This document shows positions 33,970 through 42,361 of a stretch of DNA of 64,000 bases, piece after piece. A program made the translations under genes and the position numbers. Under the pieces are notes generated by a model. It did not search any database. It was given only the letters and a program-made list of their open reading frames with translations, and was not told the origin of the DNA. How positions within the stretch are numbered: position 1 is the first letter of the stretch; the number at the start of each line of letters is the position of its first letter. Source of the stretch: Clostridia bacterium (GTDB lineage: Bacteria > Bacillota > Clostridia > Christensenellales > CAG-138); assembly GCA_017614315.1 (NCBI GenBank), contig JAGACA010000013.1, positions 1 to 64,000 of the forward strand, given 5' to 3'.

Positions 33970-34605
33970 TCATTCCCCGTCGTATAAGCTCATTTCGTCG
34001 ACCCAGACGGGGTCGTTTTTGATCCTGCCGTTCTCGGATCTGCATTTGGGACAGACCGCCTGACGGCTCGTGTATCTCGCGCCGCACCTCGAGCATCGGT
34101 ATACGGCCTTTCCGAAAAGATGTTCCTCCTTATACCATATTCCCGTCCTGCGCGATCTGCGGTCCTCGATCCTGTTGGTTATGCTGTAAGCCTTTGAAAC
34201 GGGCTTCGTTTCGACTATCCTGTATCTGCTTTTGTCCTTGTATCTTTTTCTCAAAGCCCGTCTTTCGTCCCTGTCGGTGACGGCGTCGGCGTACCCGTTC
34301 GCCGTTTTTACTCTCTTGACGGAGATATCTATCGGGATGCGCATGTCGGCAGCCCTTTGTGCGGAGCTTTCCCCGATAATCGCCTTGCGGATGACCTTCT
34401 TCGTCTTGTCGAGGGGATAAGGAACGTTCTTTTTCTCATATACGCCGACGTGTGTGACGATCGCCGCCTTTTCCTCCGCGCCCGCCGGTACGATCACCCG
34501 GTCGTTCACGCGGATGCTCCTGTCGTTCGTGCGGTAGCAGTAAAAGTGTCTTCCTCCCGGAAAACAGACGAAAACGTATATGTATTTCCTGCCGAATAAG
34601 CCCAT
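33970..34605 (-). CDS. Unknown protein with N-terminal PriA-N-like beta domain and C-terminal zinc ribbon
   Basis: The protein has 211 residues. It starts MGLFGRKYIYVFVCFPGGRH and continues with YRTNDRSIRVNDRVIVPAG, a beta-rich stretch whose order of strands resembles the small N-terminal domain of the PriA helicase. A basic middle region follows (many Arg/Lys). The C-terminus holds a zinc ribbon: CSRCGARYTSRQAVCPKC. A nucleic-acid-binding role is possible but unproven. AGGAGG precedes the ATG. Confidence 0.7.
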   Translation of the reverse strand: MGLFGRKYIYVFVCFPGGRHFYCYRTNDRSIRVNDRVIVPAGAEEKAAIVTHVGVYEKKNVPYPLDKTKKVIRKAIIGESSAQRAADMRIPIDISVKRVKTANGYADAVTDRDERRALRKRYKDKSRYRIVETKPVSKAYSITNRIEDRRSRRTGIWYKEEHLFGKAVYRCSRCGARYTSRQAVCPKCRSENGRIKNDPVWVDEMSLYDGE

Positions 34606-34724
34606 GCCGTTCCTCCTTTTTGATTATACACTATCGCGGCGGATCGTCATAGACAAATTTCGGTACTCAAATCGTCCGCAGGAAAATATATTATCGGATC
34701 GGCTGCGGCAAGGGCAGATGGAGA

Positions 34725-34809
34725 GATTTGCTTCTCCGCCCTTCGAATCTCCTCATTAATAAAACAACCCGTTTCAGTCCTGTTGGGCTGAAACGGGTTG
34801 GTGCAGATG
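34725..34809. repeat. 85-base direct repeat, copy 1
   Basis: Identical to 34912-34996 (offset 187). It contains the hairpin AACCCGTTTCAG/CTGAAACGGGTT, which on the minus strand directly follows a CCA-ending tRNA 3' tail and so looks like a tRNA terminator. The 3' end of the copy (GGTGCAGATG) is part of the tRNA-Leu tail sequence. Confidence 0.9.
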
Positions 34810-34819
34810 GAGAGATTCG
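34799..34819. repeat. 21-base copy of the tRNA-Leu 3' end (candidate att site)
   Basis: TGGTGCAGATGGAGAGATTCG, identical to the 3' end (CCA, acceptor, T arm) of tRNA-Leu at 36235-36255. A shorter 15-base copy lies at 34714-34728. No complete tRNA is present here. The unit looks like an attachment-site remnant. Confidence 0.75.
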
Positions 34820-34911
34820 GTTTTTCGCGCATCGGGTCTCGAAGCCGGCTCACACCGCAGCCTTCTCGCCCTGCAACGAAAAACACGGGGCGGGCAAATC
34901 ATCCACCGGAT

Positions 34912-34996
34912 GATTTGCTTCTCCGCCCTTCGAATCTCCTCATTAATAAAACAACCCGTTTCAGTCCTGTTGGGCTGAAACGGGTTGGTGCAGATG
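34912..34996. repeat. 85-base direct repeat, copy 2
   Basis: Second copy of 34725-34809. Between the copies lies a short segment with a 10-base-pair perfect hairpin (CAAATCATCC/GGATGATTTG, 34895-34917). Nothing else in 34606-35145 looks coding. Confidence 0.9.
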
Positions 34997-35046
34997 ACCT
35001 GATTCGCTGTCAAAAAAGCCTTGATTTTACACTGCTTTTTCAGATG

Positions 35047-35069
35047 CCGTGTGCAACCGGTGTGCAACG
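35047..35069. repeat. 23-base direct repeat, copy 1
   Basis: A 23-base stretch containing GTGTGCAACCGGTGTGCAAC, repeated exactly at 36088-36110. The two copies bracket the AbiJ-like gene region. Confidence 0.85.
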
Positions 35070-35145
35070 GAAGATGATCCAACTTAACTCAAGCTATTCT
35101 TTATTCGGTCATTCATGGAATATTCGAAATCTAGGAAATAAAAAA

Positions 35146-35196
35146 GGCGGGAGGTCTCGCATCGTAAAAATGCAAACCCTCCCGCCAAAGTTTTTT
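35146..35196. terminator. Rho-independent terminator inside the tRNA-linked scar
   Basis: Stem GGCGGGAGG (35146-35154) with CCTCCCGCC (35178-35186), then TTTTTT on the plus strand; an A run on the left allows function on the minus strand as well. Confidence 0.75.
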
Positions 35197-35242
35197 CGAG
35201 TGTCAATTACCCGGCTGTTTTAAGAAGCTTGATGAAAAGTTT

Positions 35243-35374
35243 ATGTCTCCGGATCACTCCGGGCCATGCGACATTGCTTCGTTCCTTGATACGCCCGAAG
35301 GCGAGGAGGCGGATATGAAAAAACAAGATGCATATCAAACGGTGCATTATCTTGTGATGAGTTTAGGAGGATAG
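35243..35374 (+). CDS. Short open frame or gene remnant, unknown
   Basis: 43 codons from ATG 35243 (MSPDHSGPCD...) to TAG 35372. A nested ATG at 35315 has GGAGG before it and would give 19 residues ending HYLVMSLGG. The frame stays open further upstream through the terminator, as if it were the tail of a lost longer gene. I do not recognise it. It could equally be non-coding. Confidence 0.3.
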   Translation: MSPDHSGPCDIASFLDTPEGEEADMKKQDAYQTVHYLVMSLGG

Positions 35375-35409
35375 AATTGACCAAATAAGGGCTCGTCAGA
35401 GGTAGTTAT

Positions 35410-36285
35410 ATGAACAAGATTACAGATATAACCAGAAGGGATATAATAGATATTATCAACAACGGGTTTATCGAACAATTGGATGGCCCGGTTTATGATA
35501 ATGAAAAAGGGGCTTTTGTTACTGAAAGAGCTATTTTCATGCCGTTCTATGGTCGGCTTGATGAGATCGGCTTCTTCTCGAGGCTGTATGATTTGACTAC
35601 ATTGCCTTCATACGACCATAGGTATCATGATGCCTTGGGAGACATCAAATGTCACCTTGGTTGGGGAGACTATGAAAAAGGTTGGTTTTTTCATGATCGA
35701 AGATTCAAGCTGCTTCCGGAAAATGGCGACGAGCCTCTCCTTAACTTTATCTGTGAAATGCTGCACCCAGCCGTACGTGCCACAAATTCTCCATGGAAGC
35801 TATACTTGGAAAAGTTTAACGAATTGCTGCGTGCTGACGGTTATGAGATATATGCTGCTCAGCATATATCTGGAAGGGATGTTTTCAAGGCAAGGCCCTA
35901 TACGCCGTTAGAAACTCAATTGCTGCCGGACAACCTTTTCACAGAGCGTTATAAAGAACTGATAATCATTGGCGAAGGAGTGGCGGCGATTACCTATTTG
36001 ACGATTGTATCCGCATTTTTACTGTTGAAGTTTCAGATCGCAGAAGCCAAAAACTTTTCCATTGCTACAAGAAAATCTGCTCCGAGCCCGTGTGCAACCG
36101 GTGTGCAACGCATACGACTTTTAACATTCTCAAGCCGATTCAAGTCGAAATACCGAGCTTCAAAAAAGCCTTATGATCATTGGATTTTAGGCGTTTTGAG
36201 AAAAGAAAGATCCGGGTTAAGAAAACCCGGATTTTGGTGCAGATGGAGAGATTCGAACTCTCAAGCTTTCGCCGACGGATTTTAA
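35410..36285 (+). CDS. Truncated AbiJ-like (AbiJ N-terminal domain 3) abortive-infection protein
   Basis: The frame is 291 codons. Residues 1 to about 165 match the AbiJ_NTD3 pattern as I know it: ITRRDIIDII, a GRLDEIGFFSRLYDLTTLPS core, then HALGDIK-like and FLCEMLHP-like stretches (here DALGDIKCHLGWGDYEKGW and ICEMLHPAVR). The expected C-terminal effector part is missing. After about residue 220 the frame runs through the 23-base repeat and into the opposite strand of tRNA-Leu, so the last 70 residues are almost certainly not native. GAGGT precedes the ATG. Codons are AT-rich (ATA, AAT, TAT), unlike the neighbours, which indicates acquisition by transfer. Probably a broken phage-defence gene. 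Confidence 0.6.
   Translation: MNKITDITRRDIIDIINNGFIEQLDGPVYDNEKGAFVTERAIFMPFYGRLDEIGFFSRLYDLTTLPSYDHRYHDALGDIKCHLGWGDYEKGWFFHDRRFKLLPENGDEPLLNFICEMLHPAVRATNSPWKLYLEKFNELLRADGYEIYAAQHISGRDVFKARPYTPLETQLLPDNLFTERYKELIIIGEGVAAITYLTIVSAFLLLKFQIAEAKNFSIATRKSAPSPCATGVQRIRLLTFSSRFKSKYRASKKPYDHWILGVLRKERSGLRKPGFWCRWRDSNSQAFADGF
36088..36110. repeat. 23-base direct repeat, copy 2
   Basis: Exact copy of 35047-35069, here inside the 3' part of the AbiJ-like frame. Confidence 0.85.
36204..36234 (-). terminator. Terminator of tRNA-Leu
   Basis: Minus-strand stem AATCCGGGTT/AACCCGGAT followed by CTTTCTTTTC, right after the encoded CCA. Confidence 0.8.
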
Positions 36286-36317
36286 GTCCGTTGTGTATGC
36301 CGTTCCACCACATCTGC
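36235..36317 (-). tRNA. tRNA-Leu (anticodon UAA)
   Basis: 83 bases with encoded CCA. The acceptor GCAGATG pairs with CATCTGC; the anticodon stem ACGGA/TCCGT holds loop CTTAAAA (anticodon TAA); a long variable arm marks a class II tRNA; the T arm reads GAGAGTTCGAATCTCTC. The 3' 21 bases are repeated at 34799-34819. Confidence 0.93.
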
Positions 36318-36369
36318 GTCCCGGTAATTATACAACGGATCGGTTACTCCGTCAACCGCAATTATCTTT

Positions 36370-37644
36370 TTAAATCACGCGATCGGTGATGCAGTCGTAC
36401 CAGTGCACGTACGTTTCGCCGTTGATCGTGAGCGTTTCGTTCTCCGGATACATCTCGTTCCAAAGCTTTCCGAAGCTTTCGACGCGCCAGTCGTTTTTGT
36501 TGAAGCGGCGCCAGAGCACCGTCCTGCCGGTCGTGTCGATATACTGCTCGGTCGCTACGCCGTCGCCGCAGTAATCCTCGACGTCCATAACGCATATCGT
36601 GTCGTAGGTCTTTCCGCTGATCGTGACTGAGTACCTGCCGACCACGTCGATGAGCTGCTTTTTGTCCTTAGCGGACACGGCGCTGCCGTTCCTCGTGATG
36701 TCGCCCTTCGGGGCTATATCGGTCTCGTTGCCGCAGTTGTCCTCGCCGAATCCCCAGTTGTTGAGGAATTCATCGCCGTCCAGGAAGGTGTGATACTTCA
36801 TGACGCCTCCCTCCTCGTGGGCTTCCGCGAGCATGCGGCAGTGCGTGGCGGTGAGCTGAGCGACGAAACGGCGCTCGTTGTAACTGCGGTCGTCGATGCG
36901 GTTGTTCTCCATGGGCTCATATTCCTTCGCGAGTATGGAAACGCCCTCGACGCCGTGCACTTCGGCGCGGCCTGTGACCTCCTCGGTCACGTATTCGGCG
37001 CGGTTCCTCTTGGGGAAATCGTACATCGCCCATTCGAGCTTTTCCCCAAGCTTCGGGACTATGAACCAACCCATTACCTCCTCCCACTTGACCCTGAAGG
37101 GGGCTTTGTCCGTGGGCTTTATCGTGTATTCGGGCATTGTTTCGGGCATCTTCGTTAACATGTTTTTCACTCCTTTCGGCGGGTAGGGATAAAGTTTTTC
37201 AAAATGCTTCCTGGCCGAGCTCAGCCTGCTCTTGACCGTGCCTTCGGCTATGCCGAGCTTCTTCGCGATCTCGGGGATCTTCATGTCCTCAAAGTAATGA
37301 AACCTCAGTATCTCGCGGTCGCCGGACGAGAGCTCCTCGAGCGTTTCCATGACGGGCGACGCGCCGATCAGTCCGACGCGGCTCATCGTGAGCTCGTTCT
37401 CCGGTACGGAGTCGATCGGAACCTCGTCGGTGCGCTTCCTGTAAAAGTCCGCGCATTTGTGACGGGCTATGCCGATGATCCATATGCGGAACCGTTCCGT
37501 ATCCATGGTCGGGTCGAATCCGCGGAACGCGGCCAGCCTGACCTCCTGCAGAACGTCGTCGGCGTCGTGCCTGCCGCTTATTTTGAACCTTACGAACCTT
37601 GTAAGCGCGGGATCGATCAGCTCGAGCATTTCCTCAAACGTCAT
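36370..37644 (-). CDS. ECF-type sigma factor with a 260-residue C-terminal domain
   Basis: The protein has 424 residues from the ATG at 37644 (AAAGGAGGT, 7-base spacing; a GTG nine bases upstream lies within the ribosome site). Residues 1-80 form sigma region 2 (DADDVLQEVRLAAFRGF, then WIIGIARHKCADFYRKR) and about 105-160 region 4 (LSSGDREILRFHYFEDMKIPEIAKKLGIAEGTVKSRLSSAR). After a short linker, residues 165-424 form an extra soluble beta-rich domain with repeated Tyr/Trp and paired Cys (VMDVEDYCGDG, MYPENETLTINGETYVHWYDC). Some ECF groups carry such C-terminal regulatory domains. No anti-sigma gene is adjacent, so this domain may control activity itself. Confidence 0.85.
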   Translation of the reverse strand: MTFEEMLELIDPALTRFVRFKISGRHDADDVLQEVRLAAFRGFDPTMDTERFRIWIIGIARHKCADFYRKRTDEVPIDSVPENELTMSRVGLIGASPVMETLEELSSGDREILRFHYFEDMKIPEIAKKLGIAEGTVKSRLSSARKHFEKLYPYPPKGVKNMLTKMPETMPEYTIKPTDKAPFRVKWEEVMGWFIVPKLGEKLEWAMYDFPKRNRAEYVTEEVTGRAEVHGVEGVSILAKEYEPMENNRIDDRSYNERRFVAQLTATHCRMLAEAHEEGGVMKYHTFLDGDEFLNNWGFGEDNCGNETDIAPKGDITRNGSAVSAKDKKQLIDVVGRYSVTISGKTYDTICVMDVEDYCGDGVATEQYIDTTGRTVLWRRFNKNDWRVESFGKLWNEMYPENETLTINGETYVHWYDCITDRVI

Positions 37645-37873
37645 CCTTTCCACCTCCTTTTTTTGTTTTTCAAAGCGCTTTCACCGTAATAGTCGCAAAG
37701 ACGCCCCGAAAGGTTCGGCGCGGGGAAAATATATTTTTTCCGGCCGCCCTTACCGAGCCTTTCTCGAAACTATTTTCACACTCCGCGCGGCTTTTGTCAA
37801 CCGTCGGGACGAAACGCGGTATTTTCGTTAAAATATATATTGAAAACCACTTTATCTGAACGGGGTTTGGTTA

Positions 37874-37879
37874 TATAAT
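37874..37879 (+). promoter_or_regulatory. Probable -10 box of the gcv operon
   Basis: TATAAT, 68 bases before gcvT. No good -35 is present. The 302-base region 37645-37946 otherwise holds AT-rich patches and no gene; I did not find a glycine riboswitch in it. Confidence 0.4.
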
Positions 37880-37946
37880 AAAGGGGATAATGCGGGGAAG
37901 GTATGACCTTTTCCGAAGCAAATTTTCAAGAAGGAACAGGTGTGAT

Positions 37947-39023
37947 ATGGACGAACTGAAAAAAACTCCGCTTTACGAGGCGCATATCGCTCTCGGCGGC
38001 AAAATGGTCGATTTCGGCGGCTGGGCTCTGCCCGTGCAGTACAGCTCCATAATCGAGGAGCACAAGGCCGTCAGGACTGCCTGCGGTCTGTTTGACGTTT
38101 CCCACATGGGTGAGGTTTTCGTGGTCGGCAATTCCGCTTTCGATTACATCCAGAACCTCGTCACCAACGACATCACCACCATGACTCCCGGCCGCTGCCG
38201 CTACGCAGTCATGTGCTATGAGGACGGCGGCGCTGTCGACGACGTCCTGATCTATAAGTTTGCGGACGACCGTTATATGCTCGTCGTGAACGCCGCGAAC
38301 ACCGCAAAGGATATCGAGTGGATGAAGAAGAACGTTATGGGCGACGTTCAGATCATCGACGAGAGCCCCCTCTGGGCGCAGCTCGCTCTCCAGGGCCCGA
38401 AGTTCGAGGAAGTCCTCCGTGCCGCCGGCTACGAAGGCGAGATCCCCGCGAAGAATTACACCTTCACCGAGAACAACGTCGTTGCCGGCGTTAACTGTCT
38501 CGTCTCCCGCACCGGTTATACCGGCGAGGACGGCGTCGAGCTCTACTGCAAGGCGGCCGACGCGATGAAGCTCCATGCCGCGCTGCTTGCTGCCGGCAAG
38601 GAATTCGGTCTTCTCCCCTGCGCGCTCGGCGCGAGGGACACCCTCCGTTTCGAGGCGTCCATGCCCCTTTACGGTCACGAGATGAGCGACAAGATCAACC
38701 CCGTCGAGTGCGGCGTCGATTTCGCCGTCAAGTTCAAGAAGCCCGCCTTCATCGGCCGTGAGGCTCTCATTCAGCCCGCAAAGCGCATGCGCATCGGCCT
38801 CAAGGTCCTCAAGGGTCTTGCCCGCGAGCATATGCCCGTTCTCGCGAACGGCGTCGAGGTCGGCTTCACCACCTCCGGCGGTCCCGCTCCCAGCCTCGGC
38901 GGAAATTACGCCATGGCGATCGTCCCCGTCGACGTTCCAGAAGACGCCGTGTGGACGATCGACGTCCGCGGCAGGCAGATTCCCTGCGAGCGCGTCGCTC
39001 TTCCGTTCTATAAACGCGCGTAA
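37947..39023 (+). CDS. gcvT: Glycine cleavage T protein (aminomethyltransferase)
   Basis: The protein has 358 residues from the ATG at 37947 (MDELKKTPLYEAHIALGGKM), a standard N-terminus. It transfers the C1 unit from the aminomethyl-lipoyl H protein to tetrahydrofolate and releases ammonia. Family motifs: DFGGWALPVQY, LFDVSHMGE, SRTGYTGEDGVELYC, ALGARDTLRFEASMPLYGHE. First gene of gcvT-gcvH-gcvPA-gcvPB; the L protein is not in the window. Confidence 0.95.
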   Translation: MDELKKTPLYEAHIALGGKMVDFGGWALPVQYSSIIEEHKAVRTACGLFDVSHMGEVFVVGNSAFDYIQNLVTNDITTMTPGRCRYAVMCYEDGGAVDDVLIYKFADDRYMLVVNAANTAKDIEWMKKNVMGDVQIIDESPLWAQLALQGPKFEEVLRAAGYEGEIPAKNYTFTENNVVAGVNCLVSRTGYTGEDGVELYCKAADAMKLHAALLAAGKEFGLLPCALGARDTLRFEASMPLYGHEMSDKINPVECGVDFAVKFKKPAFIGREALIQPAKRMRIGLKVLKGLAREHMPVLANGVEVGFTTSGGPAPSLGGNYAMAIVPVDVPEDAVWTIDVRGRQIPCERVALPFYKRA

Positions 39024-39079
39024 GGCACGTCCGTGCTTTCGTTATAAAAACAAAAACTACCATATGGAGGTAAAATAAT

Positions 39080-39454
39080 ATGGCACCCAATGATCGTAAA
39101 TACACCCGTGACCACGAGTGGGTAATGGTTGAAGGCAGCATCGCGAAGATGGGCATCACCGTCCATGCCGCCGAGGCTCTCGGCGATATCGTATACGTCG
39201 AGCTCCCCGCCGTCGGGGACGAGACCGTTATGGGCGAAAGCTACTGCGTAGTCGAGTCCGTCAAGGCGAGCTCCTCCGTCTACTCCGCCGTCACCGGCAA
39301 GGTCGTCGAGGTCAACGAAGAGCTTGACGGCGCTCCCGAGAAGCTGAACGAGGACGCTTTCGCGAACTTCATCGCCGCCGTTGAGTTCACCGAGATCAAC
39401 GAGGACGAGCTCATGAACGCCGACGAGTACGAAAAGTTCTGCGCCGAGGAATAA
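39080..39454 (+). CDS. gcvH: Glycine cleavage H protein
   Basis: The protein has 124 residues. The lipoyl-carrying Lys is in VVESVKASSSVYSAVTG; YTRDHEWV and GITVHAAEALGDIVYVELP are also typical. It shuttles the aminomethyl group between the P and T proteins. GGAGG precedes the ATG, 56 bases after gcvT. Confidence 0.95.
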   Translation: MAPNDRKYTRDHEWVMVEGSIAKMGITVHAAEALGDIVYVELPAVGDETVMGESYCVVESVKASSSVYSAVTGKVVEVNEELDGAPEKLNEDAFANFIAAVEFTEINEDELMNADEYEKFCAEE

Positions 39455-39526
39455 TCGAATAATCCGCTCTTCCGCCGGCGAGTATGATCGTCGGCGGAAA
39501 TGATATTTCAGAAAAGGAGTCCTTTT

Positions 39527-40867
39527 ATGAGATCTTACGTTCCGAACACCGAAAAAGAACGTCGGGAAATGCTCGAATCCATCGGCATGACCGAGATGGA
39601 CGATCTTTTTGCGGATATCCCCAAGGATCTGAGGCTTGACCGTCCTCTCGATCTTCCTCAGCCCATGAGCGAGATGGAGCTTCGCGACCTGCTTTTTGAT
39701 TACGTCAGCATGAATGACGAGGGCGGCCCCCTCTTCCGCGGCGCGGGCGCGTACCGTCACTACATCCCCTCGCTGGTGCCGCAGCTTGCCGCGAGGAGCG
39801 AGTTCTATACCGCGTACACCCCCTATCAGGCCGAGATGAGCCAGGGCATGCTCCAGAGCCTCTTCGAGTATCAGACCGTGATCTGCGATCTGACCGGGCT
39901 CGACGCCGCCAACGCCTCCGTTTACGACGGCGCCACCGCGGCGGCCGAAGCGATGCTCATGCTGCGCGACAACAAGAGAAAGAAAAAGATACTCTACGCG
40001 GCCTCCCTCAATCCAAACGTCGTCACCGTCATGAAGACCTACGCGCACTGCGCCGGTCTTGAGCTCGTCGAGATCCCGATGACGGACAAGGGCGTTACGG
40101 ATATCGACGCTGTCGCCGCCAATATGGAAGGCGCGGCGGGCTATATCGCCGCCAACCCCAACTATTACGGCTGCCTTGAGCCGATGGACGAGGTCGCGAA
40201 CGCCGTTCACGCGGCGGGCGGTCTTCTGGTCGCATACGTCAACCCCATCACCCTCGGCGTCATCCGCCGCCCGGGCGATTACGGCGCGGACATCGCGATC
40301 GGCGACGGCCAGCCCCTGGGTCTGCCCCTTTCGTTCGGCGGCCCGTATGTCGGGTTCATGGCCGCGACCAAGAAGCTCATGCGCAACCTCCCCGGCCGTA
40401 TCGCCGGCGAGACCGCCGACGCGGAGGGCAACCGCGTGTTCGTACTGACGCTTCAGGCGCGCGAACAGCATATCCGCCGCGAGATGGCCTCCTCTAATAT
40501 CTGCTCCAACCAGATGCTCTGCGCGATAATGGCTTCCATGTACTGCTGCACGATGGGCCCCGCCGGCATGCGCGAGGTCGCCGAGCAGAACATCAATAAG
40601 GCGCATTTCCTCGCCTCGAAGCTCTGCGCGATAAAGGGCGTCAAGCTCCGCTACCCGAACACGCCGTTCTTCAACGAGTTCGTCATCGACGTCGATAACG
40701 CCGCCGAGATCAACGAGGCGCTCGCCAAGTATTCCATCACCGGCGGTCTGGTGCTTCCGGACGGCGGCATGCTCTGGTGCGCTACCGAGATGAACAGCGC
40801 CGACGAGTTCGATTTCGTCTGCGATCTGATCCAGGACACCCTCGATCCCATGGGAGGTGAAGACTGA
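39527..40867 (+). CDS. gcvPA: Glycine decarboxylase P protein, subunit 1
   Basis: The protein has 446 residues from the ATG at 39527 (AAAAGGAG before it). It is the N-terminal, non-PLP half of the split P protein: [58 protein letters not shown] and the [23 protein letters not shown] loop. Its stop overlaps the gcvPB start by one base (TGATG), giving balanced synthesis of the two subunits. Confidence 0.95.
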   Translation: MRSYVPNTEKERREMLESIGMTEMDDLFADIPKDLRLDRPLDLPQPMSEMELRDLLFDYVSMNDEGGPLFRGAGAYRHYIPSLVPQLAARSEFYTAYTPYQAEMSQGMLQSLFEYQTVICDLTGLDAANASVYDGATAAAEAMLMLRDNKRKKKILYAASLNPNVVTVMKTYAHCAGLELVEIPMTDKGVTDIDAVAANMEGAAGYIAANPNYYGCLEPMDEVANAVHAAGGLLVAYVNPITLGVIRRPGDYGADIAIGDGQPLGLPLSFGGPYVGFMAATKKLMRNLPGRIAGETADAEGNRVFVLTLQAREQHIRREMASSNICSNQMLCAIMASMYCCTMGPAGMREVAEQNINKAHFLASKLCAIKGVKLRYPNTPFFNEFVIDVDNAAEINEALAKYSITGGLVLPDGGMLWCATEMNSADEFDFVCDLIQDTLDPMGGED

Positions 40868-42315
40868 TGCGTTCCGAATACAAACTGATCTTTGAGCGTT
40901 CCCACGAAGGACGCCGGGCTTACGATCTGCCCGCCTGCGACGTTCCCTCCGCCATTCTCGAGATACCCGACGGGATGCGCGCGAAGGAGCCCCTTAAGCT
41001 TCCCGAGCTGGGCGAGGTCGATCTTGTCCGTCATTACACCAATCTTTCCCGCAGGAACTTCGGCGTGGACAACGGCTTCTATCCCCTCGGCTCCTGCACG
41101 ATGAAGTACAATCCCAAGATCAACGAGGAGCTTGCTCCCATGTTCGACGACGTGCATCCCCTGCTCGACGCCGAGATGTGTCAGGGCTGTCTTGCCCTCA
41201 TGCGCGACATGGAAGGCATGCTCTGCGAGATCTGCGGCATGGACGCCTTCACTCTCCAGCCCGCGGCCGGCGCTCACGGTGAGCTGACCGGACTTATGCA
41301 TATTAGGGCTTATCACGAGCATCGCGGCGATCTTGAGCGCAAAGTAATGATCGTTCCCGACGCGGCGCACGGCACCAATCCCGCCTCCGCCGCCATGGCC
41401 GGCTTCAAGGTGAAGGAGATCAAGTCCGCTCCCGACGGCGGCGTCGATCTCGACGCTCTCCGCGAGGCGGTGGGTCCCGATACCGCGGGTCTTATGCTCA
41501 CGAACCCCTCGACGCTCGGCCTCTTCGAGCGCAACATCAAGGAGATCGCGAAGATCGTCCACGAGGCTGGCGGCCTGCTCTATTACGACGGAGCGAACCT
41601 CAACGCCATAATGGGCATCGTCCGTCCGGGCGACATGGGTTTCGACGTTATGCATATCAACCTGCATAAGACCTTCTCCACGCCTCACGGCGGCGGCGGC
41701 CCCGGCTCCGGTCCGGTCGGCGTAAAGAAGCACCTCATCCCCTTCATGCCCGTTCCGCGCATCGCGGAAAACGACGACGGCGAGCTCTTCCTCGATTACG
41801 ACAAGCCCGAGACCATCGGCAAGATCAAGAGCTTCTACGGCAACTTCGGCGTTATCGTCAAGGCTTACTGCTATATCCGCTCCCTCGGCGCGAAGGGTCT
41901 TAAGGAGGCCTCCGAGAACGCGGTGCTGAACGCCAACTACATCATGAATCAGCTCCGCGGCGTGTACGACATCCCCCACGACCGCATCTGCATGCACGAG
42001 TGCGTCGTCACCCCGACCGAGGATATGATGGCAAACGGCGTCCACACCTCCGACGTCGCAAAGGCGCTGATCGACCGCGGGTATCATCCCCCGACGATCT
42101 ACTTCCCGCTGATCGTGCATGAGGCGATGATGATCGAGCCCACCGAGTCCGAGTCCGTCGAGACCCTCGACGAGTTCGTTGAGGCGATGAAGGGCATCGC
42201 GGATCAGGTCAAGTCCGATCCCGCCGCCATCCACGCGGCGCCCGTCACCACCCCCGTCGGCCGTCCCGACGAGGTCACCGCGGCAAGGAAGCCGATAGTC
42301 AAGTACGAGTGGTAA
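40867..42315 (+). CDS. gcvPB: Glycine decarboxylase P protein, subunit 2
   Basis: The protein has 482 residues. It is the PLP-binding half; the Schiff-base Lys is in [18 protein letters not shown]. Also seen: [10 protein letters not shown] near the N-terminus and the [15 protein letters not shown] stretch. With GcvPA it decarboxylates glycine and loads the aminomethyl group on GcvH. Last gene of the operon, ended by a strong terminator. Confidence 0.95.
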   Translation: MRSEYKLIFERSHEGRRAYDLPACDVPSAILEIPDGMRAKEPLKLPELGEVDLVRHYTNLSRRNFGVDNGFYPLGSCTMKYNPKINEELAPMFDDVHPLLDAEMCQGCLALMRDMEGMLCEICGMDAFTLQPAAGAHGELTGLMHIRAYHEHRGDLERKVMIVPDAAHGTNPASAAMAGFKVKEIKSAPDGGVDLDALREAVGPDTAGLMLTNPSTLGLFERNIKEIAKIVHEAGGLLYYDGANLNAIMGIVRPGDMGFDVMHINLHKTFSTPHGGGGPGSGPVGVKKHLIPFMPVPRIAENDDGELFLDYDKPETIGKIKSFYGNFGVIVKAYCYIRSLGAKGLKEASENAVLNANYIMNQLRGVYDIPHDRICMHECVVTPTEDMMANGVHTSDVAKALIDRGYHPPTIYFPLIVHEAMMIEPTESESVETLDEFVEAMKGIADQVKSDPAAIHAAPVTTPVGRPDEVTAARKPIVKYEW

Positions 42316-42324
42316 AAGAACAAC

Positions 42325-42353
42325 TAAAAACTCCGCCGCAAGGCGGAGTTTTT
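42325..42353. terminator. Bidirectional terminator ending the gcv operon
   Basis: Stem AAAAACTCCGCC/GGCGGAGTTTTT; also serves the convergent ABC permease gene. Confidence 0.9.
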
Positions 42354-42361
42354 GTTTGCGT

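Noticed and set aside
34725-34996. Two identical direct repeats considered as a minimal CRISPR
   Set aside because: Only two 85-base copies, containing a terminator hairpin and tRNA tail sequence, and no cas genes nearby.
37645-37946. Glycine riboswitch before gcvT
   Set aside because: Looked for the conserved tandem aptamer core; the leader after the -10 box is too short and none of the core motifs is recognisable.
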